Source: Cephalopachus bancanus (taxonomy: Eukaryota; Chordata; Mammalia; Primates; Tarsiidae). From it: 64,000 nt of DNA. Numbering within the stretch: position 1 is the first letter of the stretch; each line of letters opens with the position of its first letter. The translations under genes and the position numbers were made by a program. The DNA lies in contig JAPVLO010000278.1 of NCBI GenBank assembly GCA_027257055.1, positions 1,178,001-1,242,000 of the forward strand, written 5' to 3'. Below are positions 24,825 to 35,751 of the stretch, one piece after another. The notes under the pieces were generated by a model. The model was not told where the DNA came from and did no database searches. It saw only the letters and a list, made by a program, of their open reading frames with translations.

Positions 24825-26364
24825 CCTTTCCTTCTGAAAGAGCATGTTGTGTTAAAGACCCTTTTATATCAAAACAGTAAAGAGAGTGACCGCTGAGCCT
24901 TTCTGTGTTCTTTCTTCTTCTTGGCCCTAGAAAATGTCCACTGCCCATCTCCAGTGGGCAGACCAGGTGTCCACACAGCCCCCAAAATCTGTGTCCTGGT
25001 AGACACGGTCCAAAAGATGCTGGGCCCTGAACACATCTTTCGGGAATGTCTATGTGAGGTCTATCATGCTCAGGACCACCCCGCAGGGACCGAGACCTTG
25101 ATTCTAATGAGCTGTAGAAAGACCCTGGTTTTGCAGCATAGTCACAGTATGGATTTCAGGGTGGCTGCAGCCTTGGAGTCTGGCCTGCAGCTCCCTCCTG
25201 GGTACCCTCCCTTCTTGCCCCAGGTCCAACAGCCTCGTCAGTGTGAGAGGGGTCGGAGGGGACCTGAGCCCTCTATGTCCAAGAGCAACAGGCCCCCTTT
25301 CACACAGGAGGCTGTCCCAGCAGCGAGCACAGGCCCCAGGCCGTGGCTGTCTTGTCCTTGTGTCCCAGGGGCAGTGAGGTTTCTGCACCACGGGCACTGC
25401 AGGAGGCTGCCTAGGGGTTCTCCAGACAGGGCTGCAAGTCCTACGGGTCCCCGTCCCTTGTGTCAACTCTCTACTCCTGTCTGGACTCAAGGTCACCCCC
25501 TGGACGTGGACAGTGACTAGATGAGTTCCTGTCGCACAGGCAATGCACACTCTTAGGAAGATCAAGGGAGTACTGACCACCCACAGAGGTCGGCAACAGC
25601 CAGATGCTGGTGCAGGAACAGGACACAGTCTACGTTCAGGGTCTGCCCAGCCACAGACCCAGCCCCTTGGAGGTGCATGGGAATGCCATTGTGTACGGCA
25701 ATGTACCGCTGTCGCCTCTGCCACTTGTCCAGGAGAGTAATGCCCAACATGTCACCTCACCAGCGCACTTATGCTACATAAATGCATATGGGGCTCACTT
25801 TCACCTTGCCACAAGCAGGGAGCTCATGAGATCTTGGCAGGCATGGGAAGTCAACTGTGGGAAGACCACGCTGTCCACCATCAGTGGGTAGGTGGCCCAT
25901 GGAGGTGGGATTTGACAGCACTGCTGTGTGAGGTGCCAGGGTATTGAACCACGGACAACAGGAATGGAGATCTCCTTGACCCACTGTCACAGACAGCAAG
26001 TAGGGAAGGAAGCATGTGTACAGCTGTGGCACATCCGAACATGGACAGTGGATCTGAGAAGGAGGCAAGCACCACCACACCATTCAAGCACCATGGCAGC
26101 CTCCCAGGTGGAAAAAAGGGCAGCAACACAGGGCCGGGCCAGATTCTCTGTGGGGATGGCCAACATCAGGTGTGAGACTCTCATGGGCGCAGCACTTCCT
26201 CCTCCCACCATGTGCAGTGTCCACACATACTTCAAGGTCAGTGCTGCTGTGGGTCACTCAGTCCAGGCAGAGGTCATTCATTTACATGGAGACCATCAAG
26301 ACCCCAATGGGGGAGGATAGGACAGAGATGACAAAAGTACTGAAGCACAAGACAGTACCCCACA
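24825..26364. other. GC-rich DNA with unsupported overlapping frames
   Basis: Holds two frames of about 200 codons on opposite strands (24921-25520 plus; 25104-25724 minus). A pyrimidine run TTTCTTCTTCTTGGCCCTAG ends at 24930 and would make a fair splice acceptor, but no domain is recognisable, the plus frame has no ATG at its 5' edge, and the minus frame is equally open. I leave both uncalled. Confidence 0.35.
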
Positions 26365-27450
26365 TTCCACACAATCACACAGGACACACCAACACAACCA
26401 GACGGGAGCACACCTGCTCCACAAAGTCACACACAGCACACTGACACAACCACATGGGAGCATACCTATTCCACACAGTCACAATGAACATTCTGACACA
26501 ACCACATGGGAGCACTCTTATTCCACACAATCACACACAACACACCAACACAACTACACGGGAGCACACATGTTCCACACAGTCACACACAACACACTGA
26601 TACAACCACATGGGAGCACACCAATTGCACGCCGTCACAATGGACACATTGACACAACCACATAGGAGCATACTTGTTCCACACAGTTACACGCAAAACA
26701 CAGACACAACCACACAGGGGCACACCTGCTCCACACAGTCACACACAACACACCGACATAACCACATGGGAGCACACCTGCTCCACACAGGCACACACAA
26801 CACATTGACATAACCACACTGGAGCACACCTATTTCACACAGTCACACACAACACACCAACGCAACCATATGAGAGCACACTTATTCCATACAGTCACAC
26901 ACAACACACTGACACAACCATATGGGAGCACACCAGTACCACACAGGCACACACATCAACACAACCACACTGGACACATCTATTCCACACAGTCACACAC
27001 AACACACCAACACAAACACATGGAAGCACATGTATTACACAAAGACACATACAACACACCAATACAACCACACGGAGCACTTTTATTCCACACAGTCACA
27101 CACAACACACTGACACAACCACACAAGAGCACACCTATTCCACACAGTCACACACAACACACTGACACAACCACACAAGAACACACCTATTCCACACAGT
27201 CACTCACCAACACAACCACACGAGAGCACACCTGTTCCACACACTCACACACAACATACCAACACAACCACAATCACAGGGGAGCACACCTATTCCATGC
27301 AGTCACACACAACACACTGACACAACCACACGAGAGCACACCTATTCCACACAGTCACACACAACACACCGATACAACTACATGGGAACACACATATCAC
27401 ACAGTAAAACTGAACACACAACCACACAGGAGCACACCCAGTACACACGA
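26365..27450 (+). repeat. 52-bp CA-rich minisatellite, about 21 units
   Basis: Unit parts in order: ACACAACCACATGGGAGCAC, ACCTATTCCACACAGTCACA, CACAACACACTG; total 52 bp. Some units are shortened or padded (for example near 26945 and 27205). Two consecutive units at about 27112-27200 and another at about 27310-27360 are nearly identical, showing recent homogenisation, while the first third is more diverged. The 211-codon plus frame at 26870-27505 reads His/Thr-rich repeat translations and is not a gene. Confidence 0.96.
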
Positions 27451-29579
27451 CAACACTGGGCACACCCCTCTAGACAACATCACTGTGCACTCCCTTTCTG
27501 CATAACAACACTAGACACACCCTCTCTACACATAGGCAGCATGGTTGTCTCTCAAGCCTGCCTCTCTGGGATGACCACTGATGCGGTGGTCCTTGTTCCT
27601 GTGGTGTATGTGGCAGGGTGTGGTTTCTTGAGAGCCATCTGACCCACATGGAGCTGTGAGTCCCACCAAGTCTGGCCCTGGGCGCTGCTGTGGGTTTCAC
27701 ATGAAGCCATGGACTCCGCGCTTTGTGTGGGGCCTGCTCCTGGAGGGCTCTTGTGTTGAGAACCATGGCCTACAGCTGCCCATACATGGCCTCCTGAACA
27801 CCACTACCCTTGCCCCAGCCTGGAGGGTCCTCACCTGGCCCACTGTCTCCCTGTCTCCCTGTCCACAAGTGCTGAGCTGGGAATGCAGTGGCTCTGCATG
27901 TGACACCCAGCCACTCACATATCCTCCCCCGGGCCTCTTGGAGGCCTGAGACACGGGTGCAGCCACAAGACATTCCTGCCATGGGCCTCAGCTGTCGCCT
28001 GTGTGTGGTCCTTGCAGCCTGTCATCCTCAGAAGGCCCCGGGTGTTCCCTGTCCTGCTCCCCAAACGCATTCGCACATTGTCCCATAATTGGAACCAGCC
28101 CTTTCTCTCCGATGGACGGATTGCTTAACTTATTGTCTTGTCTTCTCAGGAGACTTTTCACTGAGAAGGACGCCTGCGGCCCAGGTGGGTTGGCCCCCGT
28201 GGCCTCCACCTGCCAGTGCAGGCCTACAGGTGATTTGCGCATTGCTACACAATATGGGTTCTACCTCCAGGTAGTGGGGGCAGGACTGAAGCCCCCTTCA
28301 CAACCCTGCTCCTGGATCCAGCAAGGACAGCTTACCAGGCAGAGGGACAGAGCTCCCCGCGGGCCCGCCTGTCTCCCCTGCTGGGAAGGCCAGGGCTGCA
28401 GCCTGGGTGCTCATCTGGAAAAAGGTGCTGAGGAGGTTGGGGAGATGTGTCAGTGCTGGGTGTGTGCGGTCAACAGTGCTGTGGAGGCAGCCTCAGGGCT
28501 TCTGGGAGCTGCCTGGCACCCCAGACACCAGGGCTGGAGCTCAGCTTGGCAGGGGCATCCTGGTCAACCCCACAGGGCTTCAGGAGCACTGGACACAGTG
28601 GCCATGCACCAGTCTTGTCACTCAGGCCTCCACTTGGGCTCAGAGACACAGAATGGAGGCAAGGACAAGTGCTCCTAGGGGGTTTTCAGGCCTGGATTGT
28701 GGAGAGACAAGCAAGACCCCATCCCCTGTCACCTGGTATCAGTAGGACCCCGTGCCCTGGAGAACTGCAGGTTCAAGGGTCCCTGTGCCTGGCTGCAGTG
28801 AATAGAGATGACTGGGAATCGAAGATGCTGCTCAGGGTCTCTCAGGCCGGTGGTCTTGGGCCCCACCCTCACATGTTCGACTGCCTCAGGCTCCAGCTAT
28901 TGTGTATGCTCCCCACCCACGGCATGTGTGGACAAGACCTAGCCCAAGGAAAGCTGTGCACAGAAAGTGCCTCCTGCCATGCCCCTGGCCACCCTGAGCC
29001 TGTGCCTACAGCCAGGCCAGGCTCCGCTGGGAGTCCTGCTGACCAGCCAGGCTCAGGATCAGAGGATGCCCAGGCTGAGTCTTGGCCACCATCTGGGGCA
29101 GAGGTGCCATGAGGCTGGAAGTAATCAACGGGCAGCGCAGAGAGAACTGGCCCTCCCACCTACCAGCCCAGGATGCCCCAGACCATGGAGGTACCTTGAC
29201 TTAAGTCGCCCACTGACCAGTAGCTAGGACAGGCTTTTCATTGGGGTCCAGGAGTAGTGAGAGTGCCCCTTCTGCTGAAGGGAACCCAGATGGACTGGCA
29301 TCTGGTGAGCTGGCTGCTTTGCCTCAGGGGTATTTGTGAGGCAGCTTCTGTGAGGCAGCATCTGGGGGATAGAGTGAGTCAGTGGGGTGAGTGGGAAGGA
29401 TCTTCCCTCATGATCTGCCCTCTATGACCTGGGCTGGGGCCTGGATGGAACTAAAGGTGGAGGGAGAGAGCATGCTTGCTCTCTCTTGGGGATCTGGGAC
29501 CCTTCTCCCACCCTTGAACATCAAATCCCCAGGTTCTCTGGCCTTTGGATGCCAAAACTCACACAAATGATCCCTCAGT
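27451..29579. other. GC-rich DNA, no supported gene
   Basis: Overlapping plus frames of 225 and 221 codons (28001-28678, 28447-29112) lie in different phases over the same DNA, the signature of GC-rich non-coding sequence. A 35-bp stretch at about 28150-28184 has acceptor-like TTGTCTTCTCAG before it and CAG|GTGGGT after it; too short to call. Short direct repeat GTGAGGCAGC at 29337 and 29351. Confidence 0.35.
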
Positions 29580-29812
29580 TTCCCAGGCTTCCACCTTGAA
29601 CTAAGAGTTACACCAGTGGCTTTCCGGGTCTGAGGCCTTTGAACCTGGACTGACCACGCTACTGGTCTCCCTGGTTCTCCAGTGTGGAGACAGCCTGCCG
29701 TGGGATGTCTCAGTCTTCATGGCTGAGTTTCCCTAGATGTCCCCCACCTCTCTCTATGTGTGTATACCATCAGTTCTGCCTCTCTGGAGAACCCTGACTA
29801 AATCAGGGACTC
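29580..29812 (+). mobile_element. MLT2-type LTR (ERV-L), 3' half
   Basis: Plus-strand sequence follows the MLT2 LTR 3' half: AGAGTTACACCAGTGGCTTT, CCGGGTCTGAGGCCTTTGAA, TGGTTCTCCAGTGTGGAGAC, TGGGATGTCTCAGTCTTCAT, TGTGTGTATACCATCAG, and the diagnostic terminus TTCTGCCTCTCTGGAGAACC then CTGACTAA. The LTR 5' half is absent or too decayed to see. Probably a truncated solo LTR. Confidence 0.75.
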
Positions 29813-30167
29813 AAGGCTATCACAGGAAGTTCTTGTCGAGTCGTCCACCAGAGATCTGGGCAGTGTCTCTTGTTGGGAGCTCAGGGCTGTGACAGGATTT
29901 CTTCTGGGGTTATCCAGTGCTGTAATAGGTATGTTATGTGAGGAGACCAGGGCTACTGATAGGTGATCTCATCCCTCCTTTAAAACTCCCCACGAGAAAG
30001 CGCCCAATAGTGTGCTACATCCTCACCCCGTCTGTGGCTACACAGATATGACTGTGGTGAGATAATGGGTGCGAGATCCCTGCCTCATCCTGGTCCTAGT
30101 GCATGAGATCTCTGGAGAAGTAGGACAGCGGCCTCTGACTGCCTGGCTGGGGGTCAGGAGAAAGTTG
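29813..30167. other. Unclear; possibly ERV-L-adjacent remnant
   Basis: Degenerate clause repeats (CTCAAGGCTATCACAGGA, CTCAGGGCTGTGACAGGA, ACCAGGGCTACTGATAGG) occur at 29811, 29880 and 29946. Nothing else recognised. Confidence 0.3.
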
Positions 30168-30310
30168 ATGCAGAGGGCTTAGGAGCTCGGATCCTGGCTC
30201 TGCCACTCCACAGCAGGTGTAAACAATTCTCTAGTCTCCATTTCATTGTCCATAAAAAGATACTGTAGCAATACCTCCCATGGAGGGTCCCTGGCTTGCA
30301 CTAAGTTCAC
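30168..30310 (+). mobile_element. MIR SINE
   Basis: Core MIR order on the plus strand: GATGCAGAGGGCTTAGGAGC, TCGGATCCTGGCTCTGCCAC, then CTCTAGTCTCCATTTCATTG, TCCATAAAAAGATACTG, GCAATACCTCCCATGG. Corresponds to the tRNA-related part plus core of MIR; diverged as expected. Confidence 0.7.
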
Positions 30311-31484
30311 AAGCAAACTGGGTTATGGCCACATGCCATGAGCACACAGCTGTGCCTGTGGGATAGCCGGGGTGTTCCCATATGGCTTCTCTGTCCTGGG
30401 AGCGGGATTGGCTCTTGGGAGTGAGGGACTTGGGTACAGGTGAGAGAAAGGCTGGTGAGGGGACCAAGTGCGGGGCAGGAGGTGGGCCAGGGGCCATGTC
30501 ATGGCCTCCAGGGAAGGCAGCCAGAGCCAGGCATGGAACTGCTACTCCTGGGTCTGAGAATACGTGGTTGTGTCTGCAGATGTGTCAGGCTCAGTGGGGA
30601 CTAGGTCTCAGAAGGTCCGGTCTCAGAAGATGTGTTCAGCTTGGGGCCCTCCTTGTGAGCCATGAGGAGCCTGAAGCAGCCACAGAAGTTGCACAGAAGG
30701 ACACCCGAGCCACCATCTGCACCAACAGGCGCTCATTGAGAATGAGTAGGCATTCAGTGCTCAGGCCCTCCTGGCACTTTGGGGGCTGTTTTCTATTAAG
30801 TTGCTTAGCAGATAGAAAACACACAAGAAAGAATGAACACAAGCATAAACGAGATGATGTGTTTGCTCCAGGTGGCCCAGGAGGTCAGCCCTGGCACATC
30901 AGCACCATCAAGCATCTCTTAAAGGGACAGATCGGCTTCCCCCTGTCAAGAGATGGCCTTCCTGGTCTCATACAAAGCTTGCAGGACATGGTAGCATCAT
31001 ATCCCATTTCCCAACCAGCACAGAACAGGATCAGAAGCCTATGAGCCTTCTTGGAGGTGCCATGGAGTATGCTTTGACTCAACAGCAGCACAAACACATG
31101 GACCAATCCCATATGCAACATCAGGACACATCTTGTTTACAAAGACACACGGCATGGCTGGGACTTTCTACTTGGAGCCTTTGACTTCCTCACCTACAGG
31201 TTCCTAATCAGGATGCTGGGCTGAGCCTCCTCACCATGAGCATACAGGCTGCTGAGGGAAGGGTGGGCAGTGGGAGAGACTGAGGACACTCCTCCGCATC
31301 CATGATGTCTACAACCCCAAGTGGTTTTTCCTCACTGCTGTAGCAGGAAGGGACGCTAGAATCCATCTCTATATCACAGCACCCTGGGGACACTGAGCAG
31401 CTGATTCTGTGTCCACCTGTCCAGTTCTGAGGCAGAGTCACAGATCTCACCTTCTCAGGGAGTGTCCAACAGCACCCAAGAGTG
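30311..31484. other. Unique DNA with an unsupported 220-codon frame
   Basis: The plus-strand frame 30382-31044 begins with ATG and is 220 codons long, longer than most neighbours at only moderate GC. It has no recognisable domain, contains no convincing repeat, and part overlaps a purine-rich AGAAAACACACAAGAAAG patch. Chance is the likeliest explanation; a retained gene is not excluded. Confidence 0.35.
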
Positions 31485-31755
31485 CGAGGTAGTTGGGAGA
31501 AGGAGAAAGAAAGGAGAAGAGGTCAGGAGGGAAGAGGAAGCAGAAAGAAGAAAAAGGCAGGAGGGGAACAACAAAGAGGGGAAGGAGGGAGCAGAAGGGG
31601 CAGAAAAGAGGAAGAGGAGAAAGGAAGGGCAAAAGGGATGAGAAGGGATATGAAGGAAAAAGAGGGAGTGAAAAGGGAAAGAAGGAAGAAAAGGTTGGAG
31701 GGGCTAAAAGGAGAGGGGGCAGGAGACAAAAGAAAGAAGGGATAAAAAGGGACCG
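31485..31755 (+). repeat. Long purine-rich tract (GA/AGG-rich)
   Basis: About 270 bp that is over 90% purine on the plus strand (GGAGAAGGAGAAAGAAAGGA and similar). Irregular period, so low-complexity rather than a simple microsatellite. Ends about 20 bp before the large 46/47-bp minisatellite. Homopurine tracts of this length can form triplex DNA and stall replication. Confidence 0.95.
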
Positions 31756-31772
31756 TTCTGGGCCCGACTTTT

Positions 31773-34160
31773 CCCTCTTCCCATCAGCTGGCATCATGGG
31801 GGTTCAGGTCTTCAGGAGAGGGGGCCTAGTTCTTCACAAGACCTCCTCATACTAAATGATATCATGGGGACATAGGTATTCATGAGCCCTTCTTCCCAAC
31901 AACTGAAATCATGGGGACCCAGGTTTTCATGAGGCCCTCTTCTCACAAGCTGACATCTAGCGATTCAAGTCTTCATGAGACCTTCTTCCCATCAGTTGAC
32001 ATCATAAGGGTCAAGGTCTTCACGAAACCCTCTTCTGACAAGTTGACATCATGGAGGCCAAGGTCTTCAGGAGACCCTCTTAAGAATTGACATCATGTGG
32101 ACCCAGGTCTTCACGGGACCCTCTTGACAACAGCCGACATCTAGGGGTTCCGGTATTCATAAGGCCTTTCCACCAGCTGAGAGCATAAGGGTTCAGGTCT
32201 TCATGAGACCTTCTTCCCACCAGCTGATATCATGTCCAAGTCATCATGGGACCCTCTTACCAACAGCTGACATAATAGGGGTCAAAGTCTTCATGAGACC
32301 CTCTTTCCACCAGATGAATCTGGGGTTTAGGTCTTCATGAGACTCTCTTCCCACCAGCAAACATCATGGTCCTGGTCTTCATGGAACCCTCTTCCCACCA
32401 GTTGACATCTAGGGATTCAGGTCTTCATGAAACCCTCTTCCTACCAACTGACATTATGGGGGTCAGGACTTCACATAACCCTCTTCCCACCAGCTGACAT
32501 CATGGAAGTCCCAGTATTCATGAGACCCTCCCTCTTCCTAACAGCAGACATCTTGTGGTTCCAGGACCTTGTGAGACCCTTTTCATACCAGCTCACCTCT
32601 AGGGGTCCATGTCTGTATGATACCATCATCCCATCAGCTGTCATCTAGGGATCTTGGTTTTCATGAGACCCTCCTTCTACACACTGGCATCTAGGAGTCC
32701 AGGTATTCATGAGACCCTCTTTTCACCAGCTGATCTCACGTGGGTCCAAGTCTTCATAATACCCTCTTTACATCATCAGGGCTCAGGTCTCCATGGAACC
32801 TTCTTCCTAACAGCTGACATCTAAAAGTCCAAGTCTTCATGAAACTCTCTTCCCACCAGATGATATCTAAGGGCTCAGAGCTTCATAAGACCCTCTTTCT
32901 ACCAGCTGATATCATGAGGGTACAGGTCTCCACAAGACCCTCTCCAGACCACCTGACATCATGCAGGCCCAGGTCTTCATAAGACCCACTTGCCATCAGC
33001 TGATGTAATGTGGACCTAAATATTCATGGTACAATCTTTCCAACAGCTGAAATCTAGCAGTTCAGGTCTTTATGAGACCCTCTTCCCAACAGCTGACATC
33101 ATGGGCCCAGGTCTTTATGAGATGCTCTTCCTAGCAGCTGACATCTAGGGTTCAAATTTTCATGGAACCCTCTTCCCACTAGCTGACATCATAGGGATCC
33201 AGGTTGTCATGAGACCCTCTTCTCACCCAGCTGTATCATGAGTCTCCAAGTCTTCATAAGATCATTTTCCACCAACTGACATCTAGGGATCCAGGTCTTC
33301 ACAAGACCCTCTTCCCACCAGCTGATGTCATGTAGGACCAAATCTTTATGCAACCTTCTTCCCACCGGCTGACATCATAGGGGCACAAGTTTTCATGAGA
33401 CCCTCTTCCCAGCAGCTGACATCTAGGAGTTAAGGTCTTCATGAGACCTTTCCACCAGTTGTCATCATGGGGGCCCAGGTCTTCTTGCAACTGTCTTCCC
33501 ACCAGTGGATATCTATTAGTTTAGATCTTCATGAAACTTTCTTCCTGACAGCTGACTTCATGGAGGCCCAGGTCTTCATTAGACCTTCTTCCCACCAGCT
33601 GATATCTAAGGGTCAGGTCTTCGTAAGACCCTCTTCCCAACAGCTGACATCTAGGTGTTCAGGTCTTCACAAGACCTTCTTCCCACCTGCTATCATCTAG
33701 AAGTTCAAGTATCATAAGACCCTCTTCCCACCAGCTGACACCATGGGGGTCCAGATCTTCACAGGACCCTCTAACCACCAGCTGACATATAGGTGTTTAG
33801 ATGTTCATGAGACCCTCTTCTTATTAGCTGGCATCATGGGGCCCTAGGTCTTTATGAGACTCCCACCAGCTGACATCATGGGGATCCAGGTTGTTGTGAG
33901 ACACTCTTCCTACCAGCTGACATCATGGGGGCTCAGGTCTTCATCAGATCTTCTTCCCACCAGCTGGCATCTAAGGGGTCTACATCTTGATGTGGCTCGC
34001 CAGTCCAGGCCCATGAGACAGTCTTCCCATCAGCTGTCATCTAGGGATCCAACTCTTCCTGAGACCCTTTTCTCACCAGCTAACATCTAAGGGGTCCAGA
34101 TCTTGATAGAACAGAACCCTTTTCCCACCAGCTGACATCATGTGAATCCAGGTCTTGAAG
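31773..34160 (+). repeat. 46/47-bp minisatellite, about 50 units
   Basis: Unit parts in order: GAGACCCTCTTCCCACCAGC, TGACATCATGGGGGTCCAGG, TCTTCAT. Two interspersed subtypes are visible: one with GACATCATGGGGGTCC (47 bp) and one with GACATCTAGGGGTTC (46 bp). Units diverge by perhaps 5-25%, with occasional deletions (for example 32221-32235, 32765) and one extra insert near 33985-34012. About 2.4 kb, the largest array in the window. No open frame spans it because the period is not a multiple of three. Confidence 0.98.
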
Positions 34161-35681
34161 GAATTCCACTTTTCACCAACACACAACAATCACCCCAACT
34201 CCCACCACTAAAAACTCACAAAACAGCCTCTGTTCCCAGCTCAGTGGAGAAGTGGGCCTTGTCCTGCTGTGCTCCTTGTTGTACCTGTTTCAGGAGGAAT
34301 TGCTGATTGATCCTTGCATGGCATGCGGATTCTGTCATGGGAACAATAGATGATTCCATCAACAGATGCCATGAGGGTCCTGTGGCCACAGTTCCACCCC
34401 ATCTGTCCACACAGGAAGTGGGTGACTGGGACAAGATTCATCCTAAGGAGGCCGTGTGGCTGCCTGGCTGATATCATCCTTGCCCACAGCCTCCTGTCCC
34501 GACCCCTCACCTGCACCTGAGTGGCTCCACGGTAAGGACAGAGACAGGAGGGAGGTATGAAGTGCCACTGAGTCATGGAGATGTTGAAAGGGTGGATGGA
34601 AGGAGACAGAGCCATCCACATAAGGAAGAGGTAAGAGCTGCCCACAGGCCATGATGCCCTCTCACCATCATACCACGGCCCGGCCTGGGAGCCACACACT
34701 ACCAGACAAGATGCCCTCGGGGCTTTGCAGAAGAAATGCTAGTTGCAGCTTCTAGCTTCAACTACTTGTTTGCAGGAAAGTATAATTTATGAGAGAACTT
34801 CCATAGTCCCAGAGGCTAAAAAAGGGAAAGGGTCTAGATCTGCCTTTGATAGATGACCAAAAGAATACACTAGGCACTCAAGTGAATAGCTCAAATGTGA
34901 CTTGAAGCTTTTTCGTGGATTCAACACAACTTCCTCTTTCCTGCTCTCACCAGGAAATGACAAACTTAGGGTATGTGGAATAAAGTCACCCATGTGCCCA
35001 GCCTTCTCCCCACTGATGCCAGGCTGGCCTTGGAGGCCCCCTGCCCAAACTGGCTTGTCGCTATGTCATACTGACCACCTGGGCTCAGAGCCCCTTCCTC
35101 TTGAAACCTGCTCAGCCAGGCCTCTGCATGGTGGTTCCTGAAGCCTTGATCTTCCCACCCGAACCACTAGCCATGATCTCCCATATCTGTTAGAGTTCCT
35201 GTGCCAACAAAACAATCCAGATACCAACATGAGGGAGTAGTTGATAGGACCTTGGAGGTCCTGGATGTGGGGGAAGGCAGGAAAAGGTGGGGCCCCATGA
35301 GCCCCCAAGAGCAGGAGGCTTAAGGTGAGAGCACCCAGACAGTGCCCATGTGGGGGTGGGGGGAGCAGTAGACAATCTGCTGAGCTTGCTGACCTCACAT
35401 CCCCTGCTCAAGACTGGAAGGATGGAGACAGCATCTGCTATCGAGTCTGGCTTACGCATCCATCTTGACACCATGTGAAGGGGGTGACAGAAAGAATCTA
35501 TGCAAGAAGCTTCTGGGGCCTTATTGCTTCTGTAGGGACAGGGGAGGCACCTGTGTCCACTTCCTTCCAAGTTTCACCACGAGCAAGAGACCCATACTCT
35601 GCATCCTCGAAGGGACATTCATGGGCTGCTGGTCAGAAGGGAGAACAGATGGCAGGGGTTCATTTTGGTCCCCTTTTCCTT
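34161..35681. other. Unique DNA, no supported gene
   Basis: Mixed composition with short frames on both strands. A G-rich patch GGGGGTGGGGGGAG at 35352 is noted. No recognisable repeat. Confidence 0.4.
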
Positions 35682-35751
35682 AGTGATAGCGTCTTGCTAT
35701 GCTGCCCGCTCAGGCTGGTCTTTTGGGCACAGCCACTGTGCCCAAAGCCAT
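35682..35751 (-). mobile_element. Internally deleted Alu-related remnant
   Basis: TAGCGTCTTGCTATGCTGCC followed by CAGGCTGGTC matches the antisense Alu monomer (gtcttgctatgttgcccaggctggtc); GCACAGCCACTGTGCCCAAA then matches the antisense Alu 5' end (gagccaccgtgcccggcc). The intervening part of the monomer is deleted. A FLAM-type monomer or a broken Alu. Confidence 0.55.

Noticed and set aside
24921..25724. Two opposing frames of about 200 codons
   Set aside because: Overlap on opposite strands in GC-rich DNA, no domain, no ATG at the 5' edge of the plus frame; the fair acceptor at 24930 alone is not enough.
26870..27505. 211-codon His/Thr-rich plus frame
   Set aside because: Translation of the 52-bp CA-rich minisatellite.
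28150..28184. 35-bp micro-exon with good AG and GT edges
   Set aside because: Too short and without partner exons; such edge pairs are frequent by chance.
28001..29112. Overlapping 225- and 221-codon plus frames
   Set aside because: Different phases over the same GC-rich DNA; no recognisable family or splice framework.
30382..31044. 220-codon plus frame starting with ATG
   Set aside because: The most gene-like of the non-repeat frames by length, but no domain, repeat-free support or splice/promoter context; kept only as a note.
31773..34160. CRISPR-like array
   Set aside because: Direct repeats are contiguous 46/47-bp units without unique spacers, in primate DNA; a minisatellite explains it.
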